The notes beneath the pieces are model-generated. The model had not been told where the DNA came from. It made no database searches and worked only from the letters and a program-made list of their open reading frames with translations. From positions 1,275,071-1,339,070 of the forward strand of contig VWZS01010075.1 of assembly GCA_013397075.1 (NCBI GenBank): a DNA stretch of 64,000 nt, in the 5' to 3' direction. The DNA is from Rhabdornis inornatus (lineage: Eukaryota; Chordata; Aves; Passeriformes; Rhabdornithidae). Position numbers and translations under genes: made by a program. Shown in pieces: positions 36,750 through 49,600 of the stretch; within the stretch, counting starts at the first letter, position 1; each line of letters starts with the position of its first letter.

Positions 36750-39700
36750 TTAAAGATTAAAAATATTTTATTTACACTTTTCTTTATACACATTTTATAC
36801 ATTTTTTCAGCTTGAAACCCAAACAGAGCACATATACAAGTCTGAGTATAATGCATCCATAGCAAGGGAAAATTACTTTCTGGAAAAAAAAAAAAAAGAC
36901 AAGAAAAAATGCTTTTAAACAGTCACAAAGAGGCAATTCTTAAATTATTTCGAGAAGTTTATAGCAGCCCTAGGGTAATCATTAGACAGTTAATCCAAAT
37001 GTATATATGAGGTCATATACATATAATTTGAATTTTCTATAGGAAAAGTATTTCCAATAGCTAGACACACAGTACAGTTTGAAAATAACTTTTCCTGTTA
37101 ACTTATCAAATACATTCTTTTCAATACAAACAATCTGATATTGTACACTGGAATTGTGGGATATTACAGTGGAATTATAATCTCCAGCATATAATAATTT
37201 ATTTTAAAAAGATCTACAAAAATAACAATATATAGGGAAAATATTTAAAATAAAAACATAATTCACTTTTCCCTTCACGTGCTCCAACACCGACATAAAA
37301 GTTAGGTGGGTCCCACTGAGGTAATAAAAGCCCCCCTAAATATAGCTAATTTTACAGTCCTACAGAGCACTTCATTTCCTAAACTTACAGTAAGATTTTT
37401 CTACCAGAGCCATAAATAAAAACTATCTGCAAATAGAAATTATTTTTCCCTAGCTACCAACTTAATATTAATCCAAAGGTATTTAAAATTGATTTTTGAG
37501 AGCTATTTTAAAAATATTACATAAATTGAACTTAGAGAAGTGTAAAAAAAATTAGTAGAGGGACACACAGGAAAGCTGTGCTCAAAACGAATTAGTTATT
37601 CTGCCACCTGCCACATACAACTATGTTTTATGAAGTTTACCCATACAAATAGAAATTTTCAAGTTACTCACCACCTTTCAAAAATAGAATACAGATGCAA
37701 AAGTAGTCATTAATATTTATTTTAAGCAGCTTTAAGTTGTTTAACAAACATGAAAATCTCAGAATGTTAGCTACAGGACACCAGCAAGCTCTGTTAAAAT
37801 AGATTATGTGTTTTCCAGTTACATTCTTTCCCACTCTCCTTCAGCAAACCCCTTCACTTGTGACAGATACTTATTCAAGTAACTTCACCACCTATATACA
37901 TTTTTATTAGCAGGAGAGAAGGAGGGATGTTTTCTCTGCTGGCCCCAACCCTATAAACTCTCAAGCACAGGCTTAGAAACACTTGTGCTCACATGTTTTC
38001 ATTTAAGTACCATACAGTTTTCTGTTTCTTTGTATTGGACTATTCACATGTGAAGTCCATATCTGAAATGTTAAAAGAATCTGGGGCCCAATTGACTATT
38101 TTTTTTTAAGAAAAAGTATATTAAAAAGGCAAAATACCCTACAAATGCAATTACTTCTAAAAAGACTTTGACATATTCAGGCTGACACAAACTAGAAGTT
38201 TATTTTAGAGAACTGTTAGTGTCTCCCCACAATGCTTACCCTCCCTTTGCTAAAGAATGGACATAATGAGTTAAGCAATGGGGTTTTAGAGATCAGTTTG
38301 AATTTGCACCTGCTGAATATTATCTTTGTTTCCTCAGTGTCAAGTGAAGCTTCATCCCTGACACAAGTAGTTACCATATTATCAGCATGAAGAAATGCAG
38401 CACTTGGGATTCTAAGGCAGGAGGGCCTCAAGAATAAATAGCTGCAAATCTCACGAATCAGTGAAATATTACAGTCAAACCCTCAGAGCTACCATACTAC
38501 AGGAAGTAGGGAATCCACATTTTTCAAAAGAAAGTAACATAAAAGTAGGTTGCCAGGTAGCTCATATACTGCCACTCGCTAGCAGTGCTTTCTGAAACAG
38601 CAGGACCTCTGTAAAACCAAGGTCTGCCTTCTTCCAGCTGAACTCATGGGGAAAAAATTCCTAAAGTTTCTTTTTGCCAGCTGATGCCTCCCACAATGAA
38701 ACTACCAACACTTTGTGGCAGAAAGTGAGCTATTTTTTCCTTATGCAGTACTTACAAAAAACAATCTGCCCCCTGAAAACAGACCTAGGAGCATGGGACC
38801 GGATACTGCCAGTTCCCATTTCACTTTAGAGGAACACTGTGCTTTTTGTCCATTGTCTCGTTTGAAAAGAAAATTTCCTCCTGAAGTTGGTCGCTAAATT
38901 AAGAAATGAAGCTGATATATTTTTTCTATAGATGTGAAAAAAAACCCTGTAGATTATAACTCACTATGTCCACCTTTCTAAAAAAGGCAAGTACACCTGC
39001 TTTTCAAAGCAAGTCATATGATGAATTTTAAATATGCAAATAACATTAGATTTGCTGGTATTCCATTATGGGATGGGAATAGGAGAAACTCCCCAGATCT
39101 AAACTAAAGATCATACCTTACCTTTTTTTTTGACAAATGAGAGGCATTTAAGTGTTTTAAATTAAGATTAAGCATCTTAATCGGACCATAATGCTCAAAA
39201 TTTGATAGTAACAGGCGATTCTCATTAGCCATCTTAGGTTTGTTCCTATTAAGATACTATATTATCTGGAGCTAAATACTAAGAGCAAACACACAAAAAA
39301 AAAATTCAATTTAAAAAATCCCTCCAAGTAACCAAAGCAACTGTCTCAAAAGTTCCATTGCAGTATAAAAGATAACAGAAGCTAATTTTTATATTTCAGG
39401 TCTGAAACAATGAAAGCACAGTAGATAAGACATAAATTGACAAAACATTCTCACATATACCCACCATTCTAATCTCAAGCAAATTCCAGCCAGCCCTAAC
39501 GCTGGAAAGGTTACAGCCAGCCTCTCAGTGGAGACACAGCTTCAGGGAAGCTGAAACCAACAATTCAATTATAATTTCACAGAACAATTACTACTACAAT
39601 TCTGAAAAAAGATCTTTCAGAACTGTGCACCTTAAGATGGATACGAGCTTAAAAAGCAGAGCACCAAAACCAATCTGGTTCTTCATTTTTCAAGTGTCAG

Positions 39701-42551
39701 CACTCACCAATGACTTTAGTGGCAGTTGCTGAGTGCACAGAGCTTCAGAAGGCGCTTAAATTCAGACTCAAAAATGTAACTTGAGACACCCTTATCCTTA
39801 CCATTACTTTTAATAAAGTCTTGGCCATGTCTCTAAGACATCTGACTCCTGAACACCAGATATGCAGAGCCAGGGCTGCTCCCCACACTGGCACTGGCCT
39901 CACATAACGTGAAGTACTCTACTCTATGTAACATGCCCTTGACAGCTGCCTCACACAGGATTAGCTTGCTGCCCCCTTAATTTATTGGGAAATGAGCTAG
40001 TGACAAAAAAAACCAAAACAAAACAAAACAACAACACAAAAACACTGAAACAAACAAAACAAAACAAACAAAAAACCCACAAAAAACAAACAACAAAAAC
40101 ATACAAACAAACAACAAAAAGAAAAAAAAAACCAAAAAACAAACAAACAAACAAAAACACCAAAAAAAAACCCACCCCACCCTTTTCTTTTCCTCTTGTG
40201 CCCCAATATTCCATAAACTATGTACAGTCAGCACACAGCCAGCACCTATCAGTCAGTTTCTCCCTCCCCATGTAGGGTGATGTACACACAAGTCTCACAG
40301 TGAAACTGAGGTTTTAGTGTAAGCTATATTTGCTGTAAGTTAGGCTATCAAGAATGTAAATTAGATTTCTAATTCAGTAAACTGAATTCTTAATAAGAAA
40401 GACAAATTTAGCTGCAAACTAGCCTGCATCAGAAGGCTGAATATCAATATTTGGTCCAGTCCCTTCTGGTGTAAATAACTTATCACTACAGCTATGATGG
40501 CAAACATTCCCTCTTTCTTTTAAAACATATGAAAATACTCAATTAATAAATCATTTATAACAATAAACAAACCCTAAAAATCTGCTGACTTGCCATATAG
40601 CTCCAAATACCCACATTTCAACCCAGAACATAATTCCTACAAAGATACCGGAACACAATATGAGAAGTTTTACACATTTTTTTAACTTCTATTATTTCAA
40701 ACTTCATTTACACAAGTAGGTGTTATTTTTAACATGGAAAATTTAGGGTGATTTTGGTCCCTTTCTAAGTGCATTCTTTTGAACTCCCTGAGTACTGTAC
40801 ATTCCTTTTCTACAGTGAATTCCGACTGGAAGATGCTGAATAAAGTGGTTTTGCACTGCTGCATATAAAGTAAGGTCTATTGCTTAAAATGAAACACAGC
40901 AGCATAAGATTTTACAAAATATGCAGCTCATGTTTCAGCATCTGAACTATGAGTGAGCCTTCAGCTTCCCCAGATCTCTCCTTTGGGTTCTAGAAGTGGC
41001 TAATTTACATCCACAAAGATAGTCAAAATGCAGTTACTGTTATTATTTATGCCTTGGAAGATAATTCTTACCAATCTGCTGTTATTTATACCTGCAAGTT
41101 AACACAATGGAATAGTCAAAGCCCTCTTGGACCAGCCATCTCTATTCAGGCACTCCAAGGTCAGTAGCCATAGTTGTATAGGTTTTTATAAAAGAAACAG
41201 AAATTATACTAACAAACTAATCACCTAACTCGACATTTTCAAAACACAGTAGTTCTTAACAGTGTTAATAATTAAATAATAATAATAAAAAGATGATACC
41301 ACTTCAATATGAGTGCTCATATTGAAGCGTGAGTATAAACAAAGTATTGACAATAAACTGTAGCATATCCAGCATCCAGTTCCAAAAATAACTGTGGGTT
41401 GAAGCAGTGCTGAGCATTTGCTTATTGACACTTTCTGTTTTAACAAAAAAAGAAAACTGGGCAGCACATTGAAAACAAAAAGAAACTCAGGTGAAATGAG
41501 TTTACTTTTTAAAAAATAATTTATAAAATAACAAATAACCAACAGTTCCTTATGTAGCAACAGTATAAAGAGTTTAAGGTTACTGAATCAATCAGTATAT
41601 ACTAAATATAAGATACTTTGATACCAAATGAGGCTTCCAGTTTCACTTAAGAACTTTGAATTATTTAGCTCATGAAAGAATACCTTAAATTCAACGGATA
41701 TGGCTGAATCTGTGCACTAGTTAAAATATAATATTGTAACTGCACATAAAAAGATGCACTTATATACAGTTTTTACAGTGTATGCACATGTGTGTATACA
41801 TTTTTTTACTCACCAACAAACACAACACAGACAACAGAAGGCAGCATAGAAATAGTGTTTTGAATATAAAAATGCTTTGTTTTCAATTTAGTAGAAAACA
41901 CGTAATTTGCATTTTGGCAGACTTACTGGTACAACTATACAAAACCAGGAAAAGGGTCATGCAAAAGGGTTAAAATTATTCTCCAAAGTAAATAAGGGAA
42001 AACAAAAAAGCCTAGTAAATTTGAGAGTACTTTGCAGTTAATGGGAAAAGAATCTAAAAGACAACATAAAACACAGAAATGGTTTGGTTTTGTTACTTTA
42101 TACCTGGTTGTACCCAAGTACAGGTGATGAGCTGTATTTTGATGCTGAATAAAAAAATGAAAATAACATCTTTCATCTCTTCCTCTCACAAATATTTTGT
42201 CAAGCTCAACTTATTTCAAAAGTGTAGTGGTATCATGGCCATTAAAAAAAAAAGAGAACACATTGCAGACATAAACTGTTATTAAAAAAAAAAGGCAGAC
42301 TCAAAAATATATTTTTTTCTCATACTTACAATTATGTTTGCTAAAAAGAAATAACAACAAACCTTTCACAAGGTCAGACCAACTATCACCTTTTCTAATA
42401 AACTTCTAAGTACACTCCCGGTACATCCTGTTTCTCTTGAGCATTTAGCTGTTGTTCTTATACACAAGGAAATGTCTCTGCAGGAATTCAACTGGTTTGT
42501 AATTTTTTTCAGTATAGCTCTTTTGTATTTGATTGGGTTGTTCATTCTGTT
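36750..42551 (-). other. KLHL15: Probable KLHL15 3'UTR
   Basis: The region follows the KLHL15 stop without another gene and is AU-rich. A minus-strand AATAAA lies at 36767-36772 in an A/T-rich setting and is a plausible far poly(A) signal; others occur nearer the stop (for example about 37199). The exact 3' end cannot be fixed from sequence. It contains an A/C-only tract (40003-40182), which would be a U/G-rich run in the transcript, and a near-perfect hairpin at 41302-41327. Confidence 0.4.
40003..40182. repeat. A/C-only low-complexity tract ((CAAA)n/(CAAAA)n-like)
   Basis: About 180 bases made almost only of A and C, largely aaac/aaaac units, bordered on the right by a pyrimidine run. It generates long spurious open frames on both strands (lysine/threonine/glutamine-rich on plus; phenylalanine/valine/cysteine-rich on minus) that should not be read as genes. 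Confidence 0.92.
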
Positions 42552-43661
42552 TTAGCTGCAACGTCTAACATGCTCCAAAACATACTCAGGAAAGTGCAGG
42601 CTGCAGACCTGTAAGCCATCCAGCTTGCACGGCATCCTTGGATATTCATCTTCTTTCCATTTGTTTTCCTCTGGATCAAAAGTGAGAATTGAATCACTGT
42701 AATGACCATTGTAACAAAGGCCTCCAAGAACCATTATCTGTTTGTCCAGAACAGCTACACCATGACCACTCCTACCTATTGGCATAGAAGCCAATATAGT
42801 CCATTGATCAGTATCAGGGTCATAAACCTCTGTAGACGGACATCCTTGAGATTCAAAGGAGGCTCTCAGGATCACACAGACACCACCAAAGACATAAAGC
42901 TTACCATTATAAGAAATCATTTTGTGAAAGCATCTTGCATAATTCATTTTGCATTTGTTCTCCCAACAGTTAGTGACCACTTGAGTTCTCCGTGTTCGCT
43001 GCTCTACTGTCCCTTCTTTACTGGGATCAAACACACACACTTGCTTAGAAGTTGAGGATGATGTAATTCCACCAGTGATATACAGCTTGTTACCAAGCAC
43101 AGTCCCTTCGTGTCCATACTTATTGACAGGATAGGGATCCACAAATTCCCATTTATCTTCAGTGATATCATACCGTTCAGTTGAGTAAAACGTCTCGTCC
43201 CTGGTTCTCCCAGCCACGGCATAAACATACCTGCCAATCACTCCAACAGCAAATTCAGAACGTGGCACAGACATGTCTGCCATTCGTAACCAAGTGTTCT
43301 GTCTTGGGTCATATCTAAACACTTTGGATGAAGCATGGAACTCACCATCTGGCCCCAGTTCTTCCCCACCTAATAAGAACACGAAGTTATTTACAATGGC
43401 AAGGCAGTCTGGTCGTAAAGGTACTTGAGGACCCTCTAGCTCCCACCAGACCCTCGGTTTGTGCAAGAGAAGAATTTTACTGTTTACCATACTGTGTCCT
43501 ATCATTCCTCTAAATACTGCAGTCTGGGGCTTGGCAGAACGAATTTTGTTCGATTTCATTTCCATCAAAGGCTGTTGGTGAACGCTATGAAAGTAATTCA
43601 TGGCTTGGTCAACCTCATGTCGCAGCTGCCGGGAGTAGCGATAAAACTCTGATGTTTTTAC
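42552..43661 (-). CDS. KLHL15: KLHL15 second coding exon (Kelch repeats)
   Basis: The acceptor TTCATAG precedes VKTSEFYRYSRQLRHEVDQA at 43661. The exon codes 369 residues ending EHVRRCS and a TAA stop at 42552-42554. The first 20 codons lie upstream of the ATG that opens the unspliced frame at 43601, so a start there would be wrong. The whole Kelch propeller is in this single exon. Confidence 0.96.
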   Translation of the reverse strand, partial: VKTSEFYRYSRQLRHEVDQAMNYFHSVHQQPLMEMKSNKIRSAKPQTAVFRGMIGHSMVNSKILLLHKPRVWWELEGPQVPLRPDCLAIVNNFVFLLGGEELGPDGEFHASSKVFRYDPRQNTWLRMADMSVPRSEFAVGVIGRYVYAVAGRTRDETFYSTERYDITEDKWEFVDPYPVNKYGHEGTVLGNKLYITGGITSSSTSKQVCVFDPSKEGTVEQRTRRTQVVTNCWENKCKMNYARCFHKMISYNGKLYVFGGVCVILRASFESQGCPSTEVYDPDTDQWTILASMPIGRSGHGVAVLDKQIMVLGGLCYNGHYSDSILTFDPEENKWKEDEYPRMPCKLDGLQVCSLHFPEYVLEHVRRCS

Positions 43662-46600
43662 CTATGAATACATTTAAAAGATATTAAAATTCTGACCAAG
43701 AGAAACAATCCAGAAAACCTAAATCACTACGTGTCATTAGAAGATTATTTTACTTTGTTTCATTCAGGCAATCTTGAGAGCAATTGCATTTATGCATGAA
43801 GGTTTAAACTGATGTATTATTATCCAAAATCCAGAAGGCAATTTAGTGATTAAGAGCAGTGACTAACATTTTCAGCAGAATAATCACATGCAGATTTTAT
43901 GCCGGAATTAGGCACAACTGAAAACCCCAAGTCTAAAAATCATTATTCCTTCTCCTGAAAAAAGCTTCTGTTCATCTTCTGCTTAGTCCGGTAAGTACCC
44001 AAATTTAAAAAAAAATCCATCTTTTCCTGGGTTTCAAAGACATTCTACACACCCATTCTGTGGTTACCAAGGTCTACTCTAGTCTGTCTTTTTTCTGAAT
44101 TCTCACCAATGAAGCCTGAGCTCTCAAATGCTAGGCTCTGCTCACAGGGCTATTTAATTGCCATGGGGTGGGAAGGGAAGGCACCCAACCGCCTTCCTTG
44201 AGAATATGTGCTTGCACCAACCACTCATCGTGATGATGACCTTACGGTTTCCCCTCTGTGAGTCTCCTCATGTTAACACATGCCTTTAACACAAGAAGGA
44301 AACATCTCCACCTATAATCCTTCAGTTGTGCATTTCTTTGGCAAATTGCAGAGGCAGGTTTGAACTTCCACTTGCCAGGTGAAAGTTACAACCTCAGAGC
44401 CATCCCTGCTCAGTTTTACTGGAGTTGTAGGCATAGGGGAAAATAATTCCTTTCTGGGACCCTTCCTACTATCTAAGACAATTTAAGTGCCTGAGGCTGG
44501 TCCTGAGACCATTCCAAAACACATCTCTGTCTTGAACATTTTAATTAATCTAGCTCAAGGCTGTCCTCAGCTAACCGTGGGAATCTCTTCAGAGGCCTCA
44601 CTCTTCCTGTACAGTCTGGTGTAATACAGCATTCTGAATCACACTTCTAAAACAAATAAAAACCTGCTAGATGTTGCCAAATCCACAAATCCTCCATCAG
44701 ATTTGATCCTAAATCCCAGTTTCTTTCACATAAAATTGGATTGCTTTCAAACAGTCTGAAAGCCTTTAGTACCCACCAGCTCCAAATAAGAAGCAATACC
44801 TCGAAAAAAATCTGAGGCCACTCTGAAATTTCAAATTGACCACAAGGTAACACCAAGAGCTAGTATTTCTAAGTATCTTTTAGCCCATCTCCTCCTATCC
44901 TCTGTCCAAAGAACAAATGCCTCAGGGGTGGTGGTATGAATTTTGACGTATATGGAAAGAAATTTATAAATTAATGTTCTTTATAGCTTGTGAATCGAGT
45001 AACTGCTTGTTCCATAAACACATACCATTAAAATTGTGTTTGCCATCTGTTAATCATTTCTTCCTTGTGTAGTAATTAAGACATTCTGCTGTCAATGAAT
45101 GATTTTTTAAAAAAATCTTTTGAACTGTTATTATTGAACACAATTTCCATAGTTTTTGAGACAGTTTGAAATACCAGATTTCAAAAAAAAAGCTGAATAC
45201 TAATCTACTATTTTAAAGCAATGTATAGCTCAAGAGTGACAGTGACTTGATGTTTTTATTTACACTTTTCTTCCTTCCACTTTAATTTTGACAAGTTCAA
45301 CTTATCTTTGTTTGGAAAAAAGGAGGATGGTCACATGCAGCTCACATATATTATTCTTCCAGCAATGTCCAGCTTCTTTCTACTGTTTTTATCAGATGTG
45401 ATTTCGAAGCAAAAAGGTTTACTCAGGTATGGTACTTACAGAAAACCCAGAGTAAGCCCAACTCTTCTGGGAACAACAGCTCTATTTTCTTGTTGCAAAT
45501 AAAGAATATATTATACAAAGACAGATCTGCTCATATGGTATTTGTTAGAATAAACCATATACCTTGCCTGACTGAAAAGATTGAACATAAATTATAGAAA
45601 ATATGCTGGCAGGGAGAACCACAGCACAGAAAAATGGTAACATATAAAAGTTACAAAAAAAAGAAAAAGGATGTTAAAATAACAAAGAATCATGGCGGGG
45701 CTACTTTATCCTTAAAAGGAACTTCCAAATTTTAAACCAGTAGGACTACCTCAGGTATTCCCAAACTGGAGCTATCCTCTTCGGAATTAAATAAAAATAT
45801 AAATTATTTTTGTTCCACCTATATGCAGTTCAGGTTTTCTTGGATAACTATGGAAGACAACAGGATCAACACGCTTGCAACATGAAACATACCAATAAAA
45901 CCTGGCAGAGATAGAAAACGTTTTTCTTTCTCCCTCAATGTTTACAACTCTGTTATTAGATCTAGAAATCAGAATGCCAGCCAGAAATTGCTGAAATTAA
46001 AATAAGCTTACAACCTCATCCCTCTATTCTTTCACATAGCCTAAATCTCACCCCATGAGAGCACGCCAAAGGAAAGAAGGAGTATCTCTAATTCCAGAGA
46101 GAGACCCTCAAGACCAGGGAATCAATCTATTAGTTTACTAATGCTTATCTTGACAAAGGCACTCATGTCAAAGCAAAGCCTCAACCTCTTACCTTAAAAA
46201 AAATGAAAAAGACACCAAGGAGCAAATGCAACTCCCAGTTATTAACACCCCTCTGTAAACTGTTCACAGGGAAGCTTCGACAAGCACAAGTTTGAAGAGC
46301 TGAACATGAAAATACACAAGCACTAGCAATTCTTACAATACGCAGAAAAATAATCCTGCAAAACAAGAGTGATCTACTACCTCACTTCTGGTAAAGAAAA
46401 GCTAATTGGAGCATTCTTAGACTTGGCTGTCAAGGAAAAACATTCCTGTTTTTAGCCATCCACCTTTCACCAGCATAACCTCTGCCATACAGGAGCAGCA
46501 CCTCTCCTGAGGCTCAATTATAGGAGTGAGGCTACAATGACAGTCTAAGATGAATGTTAGGATCTGTAGGCTCCTATAGGAAAGTACAGACTGCTCACGC

Positions 46601-49600
46601 TTGCTTTATGCAAATGAAAACAAAACAAATGTAGGTCATTTGACCCACTTTCAGTCACACATTATGAACATTATGAAATGTTCTAGAACTATTTGAAAGC
46701 CCTGTTCAGCTCCTAGTAAGCTCCTCTGCCTATACTTTCAAATAATTTTAGAGTCATTTTCATTACTTGTATATCAAAAAAGAGAAGCATTAAAATGTAG
46801 GTAGCTTGGTATCTAAAACAACTTTAAGTTCTCAATGTCAGCAGATGAAAGCCCATGGCCTTTTGCAGGAATTGCTATATGACACCCAAAACATGCAGAA
46901 GGAAAGCCCCCTCAGCTTTCAAAAGTAGGCTCTGCCACTACCTGTAAGTAGCAACAAGAAGTTGATAAGCAAATATCAAAGTGCTTATCAACAGACCAAT
47001 TTTCCTGTTATGTTCAAATGGAGAAGCTCTGGAAGGAATGTGTCCATAATTACCAACACTCAAACAGAACACACAGATTTTGGCAAAACAGATGGAAATG
47101 TACAGCAATTGTCACGAACCCTGAAGTAAAACAAATGTGCATTCCTAAAGAGTACATCATCCATTCTGAATCGATAAAAATATATAAATGCTTCAAAGCA
47201 TTTTCAAAGTTTTTATTTAAACTGTTATCTTGCTGAAGGGTCTCAAAGGCATTTTGAGTGGGACTTCCTTATCAACCCCAGTCATACTGGAAAGGAATCA
47301 AATCCAAGTGCTAAAGCTTTGCTCATGTGATTTTTATTTTTTTTTTACATTCTTTCCAATTCTTTCTTTAATTTTCTGGAGAAAACCTTCTCAAAGAAGT
47401 TATGCTGGGACACAGTTCCCATTCTCCATCTCTGGAGATCTTACATTAGGCTATCTCAATGTATGAACTACCAGTGATACACAATCAGACTTTCAGCTAC
47501 ACAGACTGACAACAGCATAAACAAAATCAAACGTGTTATTCCACAGCAAAAGATGTAAAAATAATTAAAAACATCCACCCCTCTACTTGTTCCCTAGGGC
47601 ATCCCTCCAGTCACAGTAAATTTGAGCTTTAATGCATTTTCTCTTCTTTACTTCAAATCAGTGAAACACTGCATAAAAAATGCTAGCTTTCCAAATTAAG
47701 GCAGTGATTATTCATTGCCTGTTTTTCTGCTGTATTGAATGCATGCTTTTCTAGTTGTAGCAGCTATGGAAATCTCCAAATCTTCCATTTATATTATATG
47801 AAGAAGTAAAACAAAATATTAACCCATTAATTTGTAATTTGAAAAGTTATCCCACAAAAGACCAGCTGTATCCCACATTATGTTCGTCAACCTTCCCCCC
47901 CTCACAAACAATTACACTAATTAATAAGCTGCAGGAAGAGCAATAAAATACAAGGTAAATGTTCTGTAACACATTTGACTTCAGTATAGTCTTATAAAAA
48001 ATTGTCCTCATACAACCATTTACAGCTACTGCTCTATTTGTATTCTTGTTACTTAGGTTTATAAGAAAAAGCTTTCAAAACCAGAATGAAAGGCTTGTTT
48101 TGAACTGCCCAAACTAAACAACTATTATTTGTGCACCTGGTAACTAAATTTCAGTAGGTTATTATATGGAGTGGATATTAACTTGCTTCCTTCCGTAGAA
48201 CTGGTAAAAAAAACCCAGAGACAAACAAAAACAAAAGCACAGAAAAATCTCAATGGCTCATAATGTCCCTTTATCATCCCTAGTCAGAGAACGGTTTTAA
48301 AGATTCTAACTTACTGTGCTTAAGTTTTTTAAGCCTGCCAATTCTGAATGTGTGATGCAATTAATCCACTAGGAGTACAGAAGCAATGCTCTACCTTTCC
48401 AATGAAGAACAATGGTACCTGTATCACACTTCTAAAGACCAAATTCTTACTCCAAAAAAAAAAACCAACAAAACCAACTTATTTTACTAGAGATTAATCT
48501 CAACCAACACTGAAGATCCATCAACTCCACTAATAAGGATCCTTATTATTGTCACATCTACTTATCTCTGGCCATATTCTAATCACAATTATAAGTTGGT
48601 ATGAGAACTGCTGAGTACCAGTGAAGGGCTTTGAAGGACTATTCCGCAAGAATAGAAATCACTTAAGTGTTTTCAGCCTAACCACAGAAAGGCACAGCAA
48701 GGACAATGCCCTCAAACTGATTACTCAGCTGTTCCTTTCTAGAAATTGGAAATAGAAATTGTCAAAGTCAAGATGGAGTCTAACTCAATCTAATCTCTCA
48801 AATCAGAGTGGGGTCAATCTACATGCCACAATTAAGAAGCTCAGCACGTGATAAATACTGCTAGCAAATCTATGCAAATCAACAGCAACCTTAAGAGCCA
48901 AAAATATTAAGCACAGCACCTATTTCCAATAAGAGGGGCCCCCAACTTCACCCACGCTTCTTATTCTACACTTCAGCAAACAAAGCTGTGTAAGTAGATA
49001 CATATCTACTACTAGACATGGAGGTAAATGGGGGAAAAAAGAAATTCAACACATTTATGAAAGGTAAAGTCACGGTAACATAAAATTACAATGATATCTT
49101 CTTGAAAATTACTATTTTCTACGAACAGGACAGCAGATATTCAAAGATAATGTGCTCTTCATTCTACCTCTACAGCAGAAGCTGATGAACCTAGTGATTA
49201 GTAAATTTTTGGTTTAAGCTGGCAATTAATAAATCAGCATGGGCTAGTCATAACAAACCTTACAGACTAGACATAAAAAAACTCCTGGGTCTTAAGGACA
49301 GGGATTTTGAAACAACATTTCAATCTGAGTCGTATACAGAAACTAAATGGAGCTTAAACAGTGTATTTCAGTAAAATCATGACATGGTTGTCACCAGTAA
49401 CAGAGACTAACTCAGTGATCCAGGTGAAAGGCGCTCCAACTTCCATCTCCAAACTTCTTCAAGACTTACAGAGCCATGGATACATTTCATAAAATAGGAA
49501 AGCACGTGGATAGTGAAACTTGTGTTTTTCCCCAAACACTTTGCCTTTACTTTCTAACTATCCTCTAAATCCTTACTTGATTTATCTTTCCATTTTCTCC

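Noticed and set aside
39951..40275. Lysine/threonine-rich plus frame and phenylalanine/valine-rich minus frames that look like a membrane protein
   Set aside because: They are translations of the A/C-only simple repeat in three frames.
42702..43055. 117-codon plus-strand frame
   Set aside because: It is antisense to KLHL15 Kelch codons.
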